Positions 1 to 15,200 of a stretch of 64,000 bases of DNA are shown here, piece by piece. The translations under genes and the position numbers were made by a program. Where the stretch lies: positions 31,458,418 through 31,522,417 of the forward strand of contig CM061132.1 of assembly GCA_030789695.1 (NCBI GenBank), given 5' to 3'. Origin of the DNA: Scilla litardierei. Lineage: Eukaryota; Streptophyta; Magnoliopsida; Asparagales; Asparagaceae. Under the pieces are notes generated by a model, which had not been told where the DNA came from, did not search any database, and saw nothing but the letters and a program-made list of their open reading frames with translations. Every line of letters begins with the position of its first letter. The stretch's first letter is position 1.

Positions 1-296
1 TGGACAAGATTTGTACATGGAAACTTCTTGGTTTGATGTTTTCGTATCTAACTAAATAAAGTTGTTGTTAAACTAAACAAACTGCATAGAGACTTATGGA
101 TCATAGACATAATACAGATGATTTAGAGAAACTGCTTAATGGATTATTTAGACATAAATTTTTTCGATGTATTTCTAGCCTGATGAAATTTTTTACTTAA
201 TGTCTTTAATCTTCATATATTACATGCTTGTTAATTTTCTATGACATGTATTCTCTACTTCTTTTTATCCCTTTTTATTTTTGTTTCAAATTTTAG

Positions 297-3200
297 GAAG
301 TAGTCAATATGGTCTACATGGCAAAAGGGCTGGAGATTCCAGCTCTTGTGCTAGAGGCTTTCCAGTCAAATCCGAGACAGTGAAGGGCGGTTACAAATCA
401 GAATATTTTGACATCTTCAAGGTGAATAGGAAATGTTTCTCTTTCCCCTAATGTTCTTAAGTTTTTTGTGCATAAACCTGACCAACTTGTTTAAATTCAG
501 ACATCTTCTACAGGAAAGTCTGTGGGCTCTTTCTCGAGATTGTATTCTAAAATTAGTATACCAATGACTGGCATGATGTCCAGCAATTCCTTCTCATGGT
601 ATGTGGATAATACCTTTTATTCCTTTTCTTTATGGTTAATTAATACAAAGTAGAGCTCTAATTGCTTTGTTATCGCCAGTCTACATACAGCACAGAGGAG
701 ATGCTATTCAAGTAATTCAGGTATATATTCGTTTTGATACAGTATTGGCATACCTTTAACCTTGGCGTCCCGCTTTTTCTACTTAGAGTTCTTCATCCAA
801 CACTGGGTTTTGTTTGTCAGCTGAAGTATTGGGTCGAGGGGTCCTATTTCTGTATTAGTGGTTTGATAATTTAAGGTTCTTGGTTATCCGCTAGCATAGC
901 CAAATGAAATGTGTATACATAATGTGATGGATCGAGCATCCAACATAAAATGTGTTTATCAATTCTTTAGGTAGATAGTTGTCATTTTAGGGGGGTTTTG
1001 AAGCTTCTACTTCCCAAATCGTTCCTTAATTTTTTTCAACAAATCATTTAAAATATTTTGAATTGCAAAATCATGAGTTGTATCCTCAAGAACTCTTTTA
1101 ATAAGCGGAGTCATCGGCCTCAAATTTTATTCTCTCAGTTTTGTTTCTTGATTTCCAGTTAAAGATGCGTGTAAGGAAAACATCTCTTTTTAAATATAAG
1201 TTGAAGATGAAAAATCATAGTTTTTGCTGAAAATTACATGCGACATTTTGTTCCAGGCTTACCTCCACATCAAGAAATTGGAATGCCATCCCTTTCTCCA
1301 ACCATGACTGAGGTATGAGCTCTTTGTCTTGCTTCCGAAGGCTGTATATATTAAAATGTGTGGTGTAACTGATGATGGTTGTTTGTATTGGCTATAGGGA
1401 AACATTGCAAGATGGCTAAAGAAGGAAGGGGATAAAGTTTCTCCTGGGGATGTGCTGTGTGAAGTTGAAACTGTAGGATGATACTATAAATCTATATTTT
1501 AATTTCTACCCTAAACTTTAGTGTTATTCATTTGTATTTAGGAAGAAAATCATTCTACATTTTGATTAGGATAAAGCAACTGTCGAGATGGAAAGCATGG
1601 AAGAAGGTTATATTGCTAAGATAATTCATGGGGATGGTGCCCAGAACATTAAAGTTGGTGAGGTATCTGCTCTGTCATTGCACGCGTGTTTCCCTATCAA
1701 TATCTTCTCGTCAAATATTGACTCCATTACTAATTCTTCTTGTGGTTCCCTGTTGCTTTAAGGAAATTTTTCTCAAATGTATGCATGCACTTTCTTCCTT
1801 TCTTTAACTTACTGTTGGATATGCAGAGTTTGTCCCATTTGAGCTTGTGACTATTCTGGATCTTGGGAGCAGTCGTGTACATAGCGCTAGGTGCAAATTA
1901 AAGTCAAACTGACAGATTCGTGTTGCACATATTGCATGTCATATTGAGAATAGAACACAAGCAGTTTCTTTAATATTTTCTGATATACGACATGCATTTC
2001 CCTCCAAGCAACGGTTCTTAATGCATATTATAATATATACATATATATATGTGTTGGGTCCATGCGGATGGTACCTTGCTCTGATACCAATTGTTGGGGA
2101 TCGACTGTGTATGGATTTTTGTACAATAGTGCAAAGAATAATAACAATCAAATTGTAATAGTCTGGATCGGAATATAAATAGAAATGACTGCAATTAAGA
2201 AAAGAGTAGAGACAATGCAAACCAATCAACATCAATCGCAAACACTATGATTTATCTTGGTTCGATCCCCAGTTCTACTTCAGTTCCAACGCTTACAACT
2301 TGAGAGTTCACTATCTCCATCTTGTAAACCCGTAAAGTAAACCATACAACCTGATAAATACATTTGTCAATTGTATAAAATCAACCACTCTCAAAATCTG
2401 AGAGCAAATTTTTCCTCCCTTAACACTTAAGGGAAACCCTTTGAGTAGAAAGAATACAAATACTCCCAGAGCCTTGAATTCATGTGCATGTGGATAAAAG
2501 AAAGGTTAAGAGTGGTTTTCTGTTTTATAGGATTAAGAACATAAAGAACAAAAAAAATATTAGAGAGAATTTTAACTTTTCTTGGTACAATATAAGAGAG
2601 AAACAAATATGCACAAGGCCAAGTTCTATTTTTTATACTGAACAAATGAGGGTTGCATCCCTATTTATAAAGTCGAAATTCAATAAAAATAATTACAAAT
2701 ATAGCTATTGTAACGGATCAAAAACGGTTATATTTTGAAAAGTAAAAAAATAGCCAATGGGACTATTAGTTGACAAGTTAACCATTAATCGTTTAATGGT
2801 TCAAGCCAAAGAAGGGTTTACGTTCTGTATTAGTCGACTAGTAGACTCATTAGTCGACTAATGGTAAAAGTTCAAACTTATGCAACTCAGAGTTAGTTGA
2901 TTAGGAAATGTATTAGTTTACTATTCAATACAATGATGAAAAATTAGTAGATTAATTGTCCTTTGACTAACAACACAATAAGGAAAATATGTTGTTTTGT
3001 ATTAGTAGAGTAGAAAAGGGGGCTAGTCGACTAATGGAAGCTGGATTTTGAACTTCAAATATGTGAGATATGTTAGTCGACAAGAAGGATTTATTGGTTA
3101 ACTAACACTTGAATTGAATAAATATGCTTAGAATCAAAGTGAAATGATCAAGATAGATGTCATAGATATTCTAACTATTAAACGTATTAGCTGAAGTGTG

Positions 3201-6200
3201 AGTGAGTGTCTTCAAGGCTTTAACCTCACTATTACGACCAGAGAATAAAATGTACATCAATAAATAATAATGTAATAATATTAAATTGATTGATATCGAT
3301 AACAAGTTCTTGTCATAAAATATTGTCTATTTTTAGCCTTGGCATCTCATTAAATGCTTCCTAATAGCAGCATAAATCATATTAGTGCAATTATAATATT
3401 TGTTCATTATCAAAACACATATTGGGGTGATCACATATCCAATATTTTAATCCTTTTTAATGATGACAAACATATATATGATATATAAATCAAAATCAAG
3501 ATATTTATAAAAAATTAACAATTTAGCACACTCCTGAATTGATGCTTCCACTAGCATTTCTCACCCTTTGACATCACCCAAAAAAGAGTCATCATATTTT
3601 CCGCAAAAATTATTATTGTGTTTCCCCTTTTAATAATAAATACCTAAAAAAATAAGATTTAATACCCTGTTTATATTGGGTCCTTGGAGTTGATCATTAG
3701 GAACTCAAATGCATTTAGGATTTGACTTCCTAGAATGCATATAAGAGTAATTAATTAAATTATGCATTGTTTTTCATAAATTTTTTAACATATGCATTCT
3801 TATTATATTCACATGCATTTTTAGGTATTTACATAAAAATCATATGCTTTTTAACATGTGATTTGTCAAAATGGTACACTTTTTGAATGAGATGCATGTC
3901 CTACCATATATATAAGTATGATTTATTTTAGCTTGTTTAACATGCAAATTATTGTGAACAGTTTTATTATAACCTAGCCCAATCTTAGAATTAAAAATAT
4001 GTTGATAAGAAAATATATTGCTTAAATTTTCAATGATTTTGTTAAATTTATTAACACGTCTTAGCAATCTATTCATATTTCAGTTTGTTAGAAGACACAT
4101 TCTTATCAAGTTTTACAATTCTAATATTCAAAACATTACATTCTTTATTGAGCAAAATATTTTTCTTCTTCTAAATTACTAATTTTTAAATTAATTTCAT
4201 ATTAATTTGAAAATTTTCATCCAATTTTGAACAAATAGAAAGAGAAGTTTCATGCTAATAAATTAGCAAATATTGTTCATTTTTAATGACGTATAATTGC
4301 TGATTAACTTCTTGTAAGTAACATACAAGCCATTAAATGCAATAATTAATTCATCAATATCATCTAAATTAGAGGTTATCTCATCCTCGTGTGCCATAAA
4401 GCACATGTGAGCATTGTCTTGATGATCTTCCTTTTCATTGGATAATGAATCTTCATGAGTTACCTTAAGGTTCTGCCAAATTTGATTACCGATGTATCAG
4501 TTGACATATGATCGAATTCATTGATGTTCAAGATACATAATAAGACATTTATAGCCTTGGAGTTGAGGATTACTGAAGCTTTCTTTGGGTCCATCTATTG
4601 AGAGTAAGGCGTGGTTAGCTTTCCGTAAGGCGTCTTCATGATGTTTCACAATTCATAATTGATAGATTGGAGATATATCATCATTCGTTGCACAAGAGTG
4701 GTCTTGTTGTTGAGTGACCTTTTGGGAATTACAATGATCCGTAGGTTGCCTTCCTTTACCGAGCTTTACAAGGTTTTTGGGGCTTTGATACCAATTGTTG
4801 GGCCCCTACGGATGGTACCTTCTGCTGATTCTAATTGTTAGGGATCGATCATGGATGGATTCTTATACGATTAGTGCAAAGAATAATCACTAAGTTGCAG
4901 TAATAGGCAGCAAAATATAAATAAAAATGACTGTAATTAAGAAAAGAGTAGAGACAATGCAAATCAGTCAAGATCAATTGCAAACACAATATTATTTTAT
5001 CTTGTTTCGGTTCTCCAAACATACTCCAATTCCTAAGCTCGCCGTTTGAGATTTTTCACTATATCCATTTTGCAAAACTCATAAGAGTAAACCATAAAAC
5101 ATTTGTTTATTAGTTACACAAAACCAGTCTCAGAAATCTAAGACTGAACCACTCTCAAAACCTGATAGCAAACTTTTCCTCCCTCAACATCTAAGGAAAA
5201 CATTTGAGTAGAAAGAATTCAAATACCCCTAAAACCTTGAATTCACATGTATGTGGATCAAAGGAAGACTACGAGTAGTTTTGTTCTATATGATTAAGAA
5301 CATGAAGAATATAAAAGTAAGTATTGGACAGAATTTTAGCTTTTCATGGTACAATAGAAGAGAGAAAAACAAATATACACAAGACCAAGTTGTTCTATTT
5401 TTTGTACTGAACAAATGAACACAAGACCAAGTTCTATTTTTTTGTACTGAACAAATGAGGGTTGAGTCCATATTTATAATGCAGTCCATATTTATAACGT
5501 TGAAATCCTATAAAATGATTACCGATATAACTGTTGCAACTATTGCAACGGATCAAAAATGGCTATATTTTGGAAAATCTAAAGTAGCCTATTAGTCGAC
5601 TAGCATAATTATTAGTCGACTAGTGGCTCAAGCCAAAGAAAAGTTTGCATGCTGTATTAGTCGACCAGTATACTTAATAGTCGACTAACGATAAAAGTTT
5701 AAACTTACACAACTCAAAGTTAGTCCAATAGGAAATCGGCTAATTAAAACAATGATGGGAATATATATATTTGTATTAGACTATTAGTTGATTAATTGTC
5801 CTATTAGTCGACTGACAACACAGTTTGAAAAATGTATTGTTCTGTATTAGTCGGCTAGAAAAGGAGGTTAATCGACTAATGGAAGCTTTATTTTGAACTT
5901 CAAGTATGTGAGTGCATTTGTTGACTAGAAGATTTTATTGGTCAACTAACACTTGAATTAAACAGATAGGCTTGGAGTCAAGATGAAATGATCAAAATAG
6001 ATGTTATGGATATTCTAAGTCTTAAGCATCATGTTTGAAGTGTCTGTTAGTGTCTTTAAAGCTTAACATCACTACTACGACAAGAGAATAAAATGTACAT
6101 CAATAAATAATAATACATCAATATTGAGCTTGATTGATGTTGATAATATTCAAGTTCTTGTCATAAGATGTTGAGTTCATTATTGAGTCTTGGCATCTCA

Positions 6201-9200
6201 TCAAATGCTTCTTGTTAGCACATCATATTAGTACAAGTAGAGTATTTGTTTATCATTAAAACACACATTGGGGGTGATGCAATATCCAACAATGTCTTTT
6301 CTCAATCATCAAGGTAACAAAGATTATGATTTTGGCCTGAATAGTTCTATGAACACACATCAATTGTTATTCCTAATTAAATTTAAAACTTGATGGAATT
6401 TTTAATCGAAATTGTTTTCAGTACTCGCCATTTTGTAATTTTTTTAACATAAATACAATATAACTCATAATACATCATCTTATGTTATTTTAATCATAAT
6501 TGACCATATATTTTTGTTGGTTAGACATATGGAAGTTTTGTATCTAGCGTATGTCAGTTTGACTCTAGGTGCGAGTGGCAATAGCTTCTTTCTTTCTTCT
6601 TCACTCTCTTACCTTCTTCTCTACTCTTTCCCCTTTTTATTTTTTTCAAAATATTTCCCTTATTTTTTTCTTTCTTTTTTGTAATGTTTCATCTCTCTTA
6701 TTGCATTCCCTTCTACACCCTTTCTCTATTTTTCAGAATTTTTAGTATTTTGAAATCTCCAAGTCTTTACTTTTATACTAAGACATATGCAGGCACACAC
6801 GCGAAACGAGCATGTGCTAGCTATTGCTATCTGTAATATCGTTGAATGTTATGGTGTGTTTGCTTGCTTGCAGTCGGGGGCATCACCAACTACTGTTGTT
6901 TGAACATTTTAGGTGAATTTTGCTTTACGCATGCATGCTGTGTAAAACTTGTGTTTGGCTTGATGTTGATGAAAAAGATTAGATATAATAATCACAAGTG
7001 AATGATGTATGAAAATGTGAATGGATTTTATAATTAAAGCTACTTGTTTGTCCCCACTTATTGTGTTTCAACAATTGCTATTGGTTCTTGCTCATTTGAA
7101 GCACAGTTTTGACAAAGGAGCTTGGTGCTTTTTGGCACCATTCTGCTTCGTAAAGATATCACAGCAAACACCAAACTTCACTAAAGGAATAGTTCAAACT
7201 ACACCTAACCAAAAACACTGCTGATGTAGGAGGTGCAAATTTTTTTAGCAAGGAAGCGTTTTGATTATGTTCATACATGGATCATTTGCCAAATAAGGGT
7301 CATGGTGGAAACTCATTCGTTTGTTTTAATCTCTTTTTTATCTCCGTATGTAATGGAGACAACTCTTGTTCTTGTCCATCTATCAAACTGTTTGTTATCA
7401 GCAAGTTGAAATCAAGATGAATATCAGAATCCATAATTTGGTTTATGATCCTACTCTTCCATGATGATTTTACGATATTATCCTTATGTTGACATAATTG
7501 AGTTATAACTTACGCTGCGTCTTTTGTCTAGTTTCTTTCTTTCTTTCTCTTGCACATGGCTCGTTAATTTTATACGGGTAAAAAAATGGTTTACAAATAT
7601 CATGTGCAAGCCGCTGTGGTGGCATGTAGTTACTTTTAATGGTTCTGGACTGTTCAAGGCTATCAGATTATGACTATTGGCAGATACGGTTTCAAAGACC
7701 AAGAATAATGCACAGTATGCTTGTGAAGTTAGCTGATGGCTGAATTGGTGCAAATCTAACTGTCCCACTCTGATATAGCCAAACTATTATTTGATAAGAA
7801 ACTAACCCTAGCACTGTATAAGCCATTGAGCATTGCTGGAAAAGAACTAGATAACTTCTAATGATATATTGGTTACTGCAATCTGGCACAATTAAAAATA
7901 TTTTTAATGTAATGTTTGATATTCGTATTTGTTATGACCATTGTAGACATATGCTTAAAACAATGGTTTATATCATGCATTTCAAAAATGAAGTCCAAGC
8001 ACTACTAGGTGGCACATTGATAACACCTTTGTTGAAAGAATTCACAGTGTGATAATGGATTCTTTTTAACTACAACATGGATGGTAAAGCTCAATCTTGT
8101 GCCTATGATTAAAAGAAAAGATCTGTTAAGGTTTCATAATTAAGTTAGTGCAAAACTACCCATTTAACCATCAAATATTCATATCATTATTATCTTCTGT
8201 ATTTGGAACTGAATTAGTCAACCTCATTTGCTGACAATTGAGTCTGCTATATGTGATTATTCTTAGCCAGAAGGCTATCATTTTTAGACAACATGCATTT
8301 TCTCACCTTTTCATTATTTATGTCATGCTAGATAATTGCTATAACTGTTGAAGAAGAAGAGGATATTGCTAAATTTAAAGAGTACAAACCTTCAGCATCT
8401 ACTACGCCTGTTGAACCTAAGCCATTAGCTGAGCCTGGCACACCTAAGAAGGTGGAACCAGCGCCGTCGAAAGCTCCCGAGCCAAAGGCTTCAAGGCCTC
8501 AAGAAACTTCACATGCCGGGGAACGTATATTTGCTAGTCCGATTGCAAGGAAATTGGCAGAAGAAAACAATGTGAGCTATTCAAGTTCTACAAATTTTCT
8601 TTTAATGTTTATACTATAATTTATTTATCTTTGAAGGAAAATTTTACCACTTCTAGTAAGCCAATCAAATTACCACATCTAATTAGAATTCTATTATTGA
8701 AAACATTTTTTAATAAATCTTTTTTCTTTCAGGTGCCTTTATCTAGCATAAAAGGCACTGGTCCTGATGGGCGCATTTTGAAAGCTGACGTTGAAGATTA
8801 TTTAGGTATGATTTTCTTCTAGTATTTAGAACCAAGAATTTTATGTTATTCATATAGTATGCTAGTGATTTCATGGTTAAATTTATGTAAACTATCATAA
8901 GCCTTGTCCATTTGTCATAAAACTAAAGTTAAAGTTAACTATCTAATACTTTTTCAGTTTTAGAAAATTAAGAGACGGACATTAACAAAAAATAGAAAAT
9001 GATCAAATTACCCAGTTTATCTCTCTGTCCAAACAAATACCATGAACTTTCTTTTTGTTTCAAATAATTGCCGTGTTTCCGTTTTATCTTTTTGTTTGTT
9101 CTTTCTTTTAAACTTTTCTACTTAACACTCCATAATTTTTTGTGTTATAATATTAATTTTTTTGATTTCCCCCTATTTATGCCTTGTTTTCTTTGATTTT

Positions 9201-12200
9201 TTTTCCTTTTTTGTCATTGTTTGTTCTTTATTGTATACTTCAAAGCTTGCAATTTCTCATTTTTATGTTATAATCTTCTCATTTTTTCATATTAAACTTT
9301 TTTGTTTAATAAATCACAAATATTTCTTTTTAATGCTATAATTATTGCTTAACTTTTATAACTAATACTTCACAATTTTTTCTTTTTTATGTTATGATTT
9401 TTACTATTTATGATTTTTACTTTTATCTTTAAAACTTCACAATTTTTTATGGGCTAAACTTTCTTTTAAGTTTCTATTTAACTCTCCATAAATTTTTTCT
9501 TTTTTATATTATAATTTTTGGCTATTATTTGGATTTTTTTCTTAATTTCCTCTTTGATTTATATATATTTTATTCTTTCTTTTGAACTTTTTTGTTAAGT
9601 CTTTGTATTTTTATGTCATAATTGTTTTGCAATTTATTTTTTATCATTGTTTCCATTCTAACATCTTTTTGTTTAATTTTTATAACCTTTTTGTTTATTA
9701 TATAACAATTTTCTTCTCAGTTGTTCTCTTTTCTGTTTCTTTTGCTGTTTTTTATTTCTTTTAAACTTTTTTATATAAGCCTTCATTTCTTTTTTCCTTT
9801 TTAAATTTTTTTTTTCGTGTTTTATTTCTCATTGTTAAAAGAAGAATTTCTCATTGTTCTAAAAAAATAAAAAATCTCAAAATTCTGTGTAATGTGACAT
9901 GTGGGTTCCAAATAAATAAATAAATAAAAATCAAACATACACTAACATGTGTGTTGAAAAAAAATAAGAAACTAAAAAAGAAAAAAGAAAAAAAAAAACC
10001 GTGGACACTATATTTGCATAGAAATCCATAACACAGTCTGTTTTTATCTTCACTTGCATAATCTTAATATAATTGAATTGGGAAGAAGAGTGTTCAGCCT
10101 AATTCCTTAACTCTCACAGCTCATCGAAAATCTTGATGGTATCATCAAACATCACTTACTGGATCGACATATGAGCAAAAAGCATGGGATTATGTTCGCC
10201 CTCAACCCTCTCTCCACCATCTCCTTCTATACTACAATGCCAATTTCGTATTCAACCCATCAATCCCTACATCATGCATGATGAAGACCATCACATCATT
10301 TCTAATGCAATTTATCAAGAAGCTTTATTGCATGCCTAATGTCGTTCATTTTAGAACCAACTTCGATCAAAATAGTCCAAGTGAATACATTATGGGTGAT
10401 ATTTCCTGTGAGCATATCACTGATCAAGTGAAGGATTCGGTGATCTGGCCGGACTCAAAGTAGTCAAAGATCATAATATTGAAGATGACAATGTCAGGAG
10501 GGGAGTTGGGAAAGGATAGGAGGTCACAGATGCAACCGAGATGACAAGGGATGCGGATGAGAGATGTGCTTGGGAGGAGGGAAGGGGAGATGAAGGAGAC
10601 GGAGATGGATTCCTGAAGGGGAGGGGTGTTTCAGTTGCTAGATTGGATGCTAGATCGGATGAGACGTTGTAGACACTAAACGATGTTGGAGGAAGGCATG
10701 GAGGAGGAGGTCAATGACAAGGCGTTGGGTTTTGGGTTTAAAAAGAAAAGAGGGAAAACAAAGGAGTAAATTTGCACGTGTCAGCTCGAGGTTTTTAAAG
10801 GAGGGTAGTTTTATCATGAAAATGCAACATGCTACTCTAATGATGTTTGAAGTAATAGTGTGATGATGGTGGACAGCTTTGTGAATTTTTTTAAGGAAAA
10901 GTATTTAGTTGTTAACTTTAAATTTGAAAGAATAGAGTAGTTTTTCTGAAAAGGGTGCAATGCGTATGTTAGTTTTCATAAATTTAACCTGATTTATTCT
11001 TTCAATGTCAAGAAGTTGGATTGCTTTATTTGCTTTATTCCTTACATGAACGAAGTGTACTATAAATTTTTATGGTTATTATCTTGAAGAATTCTTGTTT
11101 GTCTGCCTTATAATACGGATAGATCAAATTTGATCTATTTTTAATAGATTATATTATATAATCATGAAATTAAACGTTACACTACACTGTTTCATATATT
11201 TTGAACACGCTTCTACACTGTGTCCGGAATGTGTACTTTGCCTTTTGTTAACGTGTTGGATATATACATCATAAAATTGTTAAAGGTGGTAGGGGGATTT
11301 TTAAAGCACAAAGTTCCCTCCATATATAGTGGTAAGCAGATCTAAATTTTCCATGGTATGATGATGTACTTGATTCTATGGATAGGTAGCTCGATATCAT
11401 CATATTTGGAACTAATACAATGGAGAATGATCATATCATTGATTTTTGCGTGTTCGGTGGATTGATTGTACTCTTCAGATGAGTCTAGGTTGTATGCATC
11501 AGTTAAAAATTATTGGCAACATCAAAAAATGACCTTATTCCTATTAATATACGATTGATATCGAGGCCTTTTGGAAGGTTTTATGTGCTCTGTCTATCTG
11601 AATCCATGCATCAATGAGTGACGTTTAGACATTTTGAAAGCAATACAAGGAAAACATTAATAGTGTTACTGCATGCATGTGGATATGGGAAGTTCAACCA
11701 ATTGGAAAGTAATGGAGGGAAAACCTTAGTGAAGCACATGGGCATGCGTGAGTTAGGAAATTTGTTAGATTGAGGAGAATTTTAACTATGCAGTTGTAGG
11801 TACTCTAAAATATATTACACAAATGAGGACTTTGTCCTACGTGACGGGCTGTCCCGCATGGCGCCCATGTGGCATGTGCTAAAATGTCATATCGCCACAA
11901 ACCCCCAAGGCCCATTATTTACATGTTTGTCATTGCCTTTACATGAACTCAAGGATCAACCCCAAAAATCCCTCCATCTTCCTGTATTTACTGGTTTGCC
12001 GTTGGTCTTTTTCCACTTTGCCCCCACGTTTTTTGGCACTTTAACACCTGATTTCCCACCTTTACCCTTAGACGACATACACACACCCACCTCTTTCTCC
12101 TTTGCCATTGCGCGCGGGTCCGCATACTGTGTGTGGGTGTTTTCTTGGGTCCTTGTGCACATGTTTTTTCTAATTTTTATATATGCTGTTGCAATTTAGG

Positions 12201-15200
12201 TTAGTGTCTTTGTAAACTTTAATATGCGGCAAAGACAGGTAATCTGAAAATTTTAAGTTTCTCTAAAAAACTAAATATACTCTTTAAAGGAAAATATAAG
12301 CTGCTCAAATTGAATGTTCATGCATATGTACATGTGAAGGTTAGGAAATCTGAAATTAAGAGAGGAAAGCTTCGAATATGTAACAAATAACTATAAACTA
12401 GGAATATAATACCAGTTACCCAAGCTTAAATGCATCTAAGCAGTATAGGTATTTACCCCATTTGCTTTGATCATCTGTCTAGCATGTGAGTGTAATATCA
12501 TAAGATATCGTTGTTCTAAAAGAATGAGTTATCAATAACCTACAGAAATTTTGGATGACTTTAATGTACACAAAGAGTGTTTGAAAGAGTGCTAGATGTT
12601 TGTTCTAAATCCTTAGCCTAGATACATGTCTGCATGTGTGCTTTTGCTGTTTCCCTTTTTCTTTCTTCGTGTGTGTGTATGTATGACGGTGGTGGCGGTT
12701 TACAGCTTTGCAACCTTTGAGTCGTTAGCACCACAACCAGCAAACTAACATAACAAACTTCCCTCGTTAAGTGAGATTTTGTTACATATTTTTCAAGAAA
12801 AATGTCTGCATGTTGCTAATGTGTGATATGGCAAGGGATGAAGGGAGAAGGGTGGCGGCTTAATATGAGACTTATTATAAATAAAGGGGGAGATTAGAGA
12901 GGGGGGATTATATTGAGTTTTGATAAAAATAGGGTAGATCCCTTAGATCTGATGGATATTTAGGCTTTGATCTCGAATCTAAAGCTTTGAGAGCGGCCTC
13001 CTATCGAATCGAGGCCATCTATCTTGTATTCCCTTTATTTCTATCAATAAAAAATACCTCTTTTCTTTTCCAAATCTTTTTTCTAGCCCTAAAAATACTA
13101 CATTTACCCTAAAAATCCTGTCTTTCGTCCCAAAAACAACTAAAAATCATATTTTTATTCTAAATCCAGATCCAGATCACATCAAATTGGTATCAGAGTA
13201 TCGATTCTGATGACGAAAACTTTTGAGAAAGGACATCATGCATTGTTGGGGCAGATGTGCAAACTGAGGGAGGCGTGTGATAAAATATTTGTGCCATCAT
13301 GCAAATCGTAGCGTAATCACTTTTAAATATCGCGGTGGCTAAGCAATCAGACGGGGTCGAAAGCCCAAATCAAGGGTAAAAGGCGTAACTGCGGCGAAAA
13401 ATTCATATTGGACGAAAATCCAGATCTAGGGCAAAAATCAGTAATGTGACAGAGGAAGAGAAGCAACACATAGAATCCAGAGAAGCACTTCTTCCCGATA
13501 AGGAGTCTGTCAAAGCGGTAGAAGGCCCTGCAACAGACATGGATCCCACCCTGCAGGCCCGCAGGAGGTCCGCAGGCAGCCTGCAGGCCACCTGCGGGCA
13601 GCGCCCAGGGCCCGCTGGGCCCCCTGTATGCCCAGCTGGTCCCTGCCCGAGCTTGCATGCCTAGTTGGGCCTGCCCACAGTGCTCTGGGCCTGCCAATGC
13701 TTGTTCGTTGCTTGTCGCTGCCCGCCATGGTTCGACGATGTGCTTCAAGACACGTCTTTGGCCGATGACACTCTTACAGGGTCCCAAGGCCTGTGGGTGG
13801 CCAGGGCTGCCGCAGGCCGTCCTTGGCCGGGTGCCGGACTGATCGGCACTGGCCGGGGGAAGTTTCAGACCAATTCGGCAAAGGCCTTGGTCGAACTAGC
13901 CCATACGGGGCCAAACGACAGTCGTCTGCATCAAATTTCTCTCATACGGGGGGAAACGCCTGGATCCATACGGGAGCCGGCGACGATAATTTGCAGAAAA
14001 ATCCCCAAAAGGGGGATCCGACCTAGGCACGGCTACGGCTCATTCCCGACAAATGGTCAGGAAGTGCCGAATATTTCACTAGTATCATAAGGGTACTAAG
14101 TTGAAATATATTTTACTTGAAAAATACGTTTTCATATGTTTTGAAAAATAAGTTTTCAAAAACGCTTTTCCGCTGCAAAGTACTATAAGAGTACTAACAT
14201 TTGATAAAGTGAGGGAGAAATATTGAAAGTTACTCTAGATGGTGATCGGAAACATAGTGACCTTTCCGACTCTAGAGTAACATCTTCAATATTTTTCGAA
14301 AGTAACTTATCAAATTATGAATATCATTCCAAGTGGGAGTTGATTTTAGAACTATCCATATGGGATATTCTATTATCATTTCAAGTGGGAATTATATTTG
14401 AAAAATACGTTTTCAAACTCGTTTTTCCCCTGCTAGTACTATAATAGTACTATTGTTTGATAAGTGATGGGGGAATATTGAAGGTTGTTCTAGATGGTGA
14501 TTGGAATCAAAGAGACCTTTTCGATTCTAGAACAACATCTTCAATATTTTTCGAAAGTAACTTATCAAATATAATATAATTTCAAGTGAGAGTTATATTT
14601 TAAGAATTTTATGCAATATGTTTTTGATCGAACCTTCGGTTTTTATGTCTTTTGCAGCATTTTAAAAGTAAAATGTCTTCCGCTTCAAAGAATATCGTCG
14701 CTGAGTTAAACAAAGGTGAAAAACTCAACGGCGATAATTACAAACTTTGGTCCATTAAGATACAATACGTTTTAGAGGAGCAAGAAGTGCTCGAAACTCT
14801 AAAGAACGTAATGATTGAACCCGAGTTGGGCACTACGGCCCAACATCGACGAGACAAGGAAGCTTTTGATGCTTGGTCTCGGAAGAACAAGATAGCGCGC
14901 ATTACGTTATTAAGCAGTATGGCTGATGACATAATGCGCATCTTCCGAGAACATGACCTAGCCATGGACATATGGTCCAAGCTAGAGGAGAAGTTCGGTG
15001 GCACATCGGTGTCCAAACTTCGCTCCTTAACTATAAGGTTCGATTCATATAAGAAATGTCCAGATCATTCCATGGGGAAACATCTGCGACATATGGCGAA
15101 CCTTATCTCAGAGTTAAAGGATGCAGGTCATGTGCTCACTGATGAGCAACAAATCCAAGCAGTCATACGTTCCCTACCAAATGGGTGGGATCAGATGAAG

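Larger units (their letters stand above)
2052..6291 (-). mobile_element. Degenerate copia-type LTR retrotransposon in the 6.7-kb E2 intron
   Basis: Two direct repeats, 2052-3443 and 4796-6291, share long matches (the minus orientation begins TGTTGG and ends CCAACA). Left of the right-hand copy is a tRNA-Met-type primer site, reading on the minus strand TTGGTATCAAAGC (about 4782-4795). This makes 4796-6291 the 5' LTR and the element minus-strand. The 1.35-kb internal region keeps only a decayed gag fragment and no pol. No clean target duplication was found (ATATG / ATGTC), so the ends may be altered. The LTR pair is clearly diverged, so the insertion is old. Confidence 0.82.

Noticed and set aside
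1902..6564. 13-bp perfect inverted repeat AGTCAAACTGACA (1902-1914) / TGTCAGTTTGACT (6552-6564), each beside CTAGGTGC
   Set aside because: It roughly brackets the copia-type element but does not coincide with its ends; too short to call a TIR or target site.
11858..12199. 113-codon plus-strand frame
   Set aside because: No known domain, overlapping frame on the other strand, inside an E2 intron.
13347..14090. Overlapping GC-rich open frames on both strands
   Set aside because: They follow from repeat composition; the related intact element shows the coding sense is gag-like repeats, and no domain is readable here.
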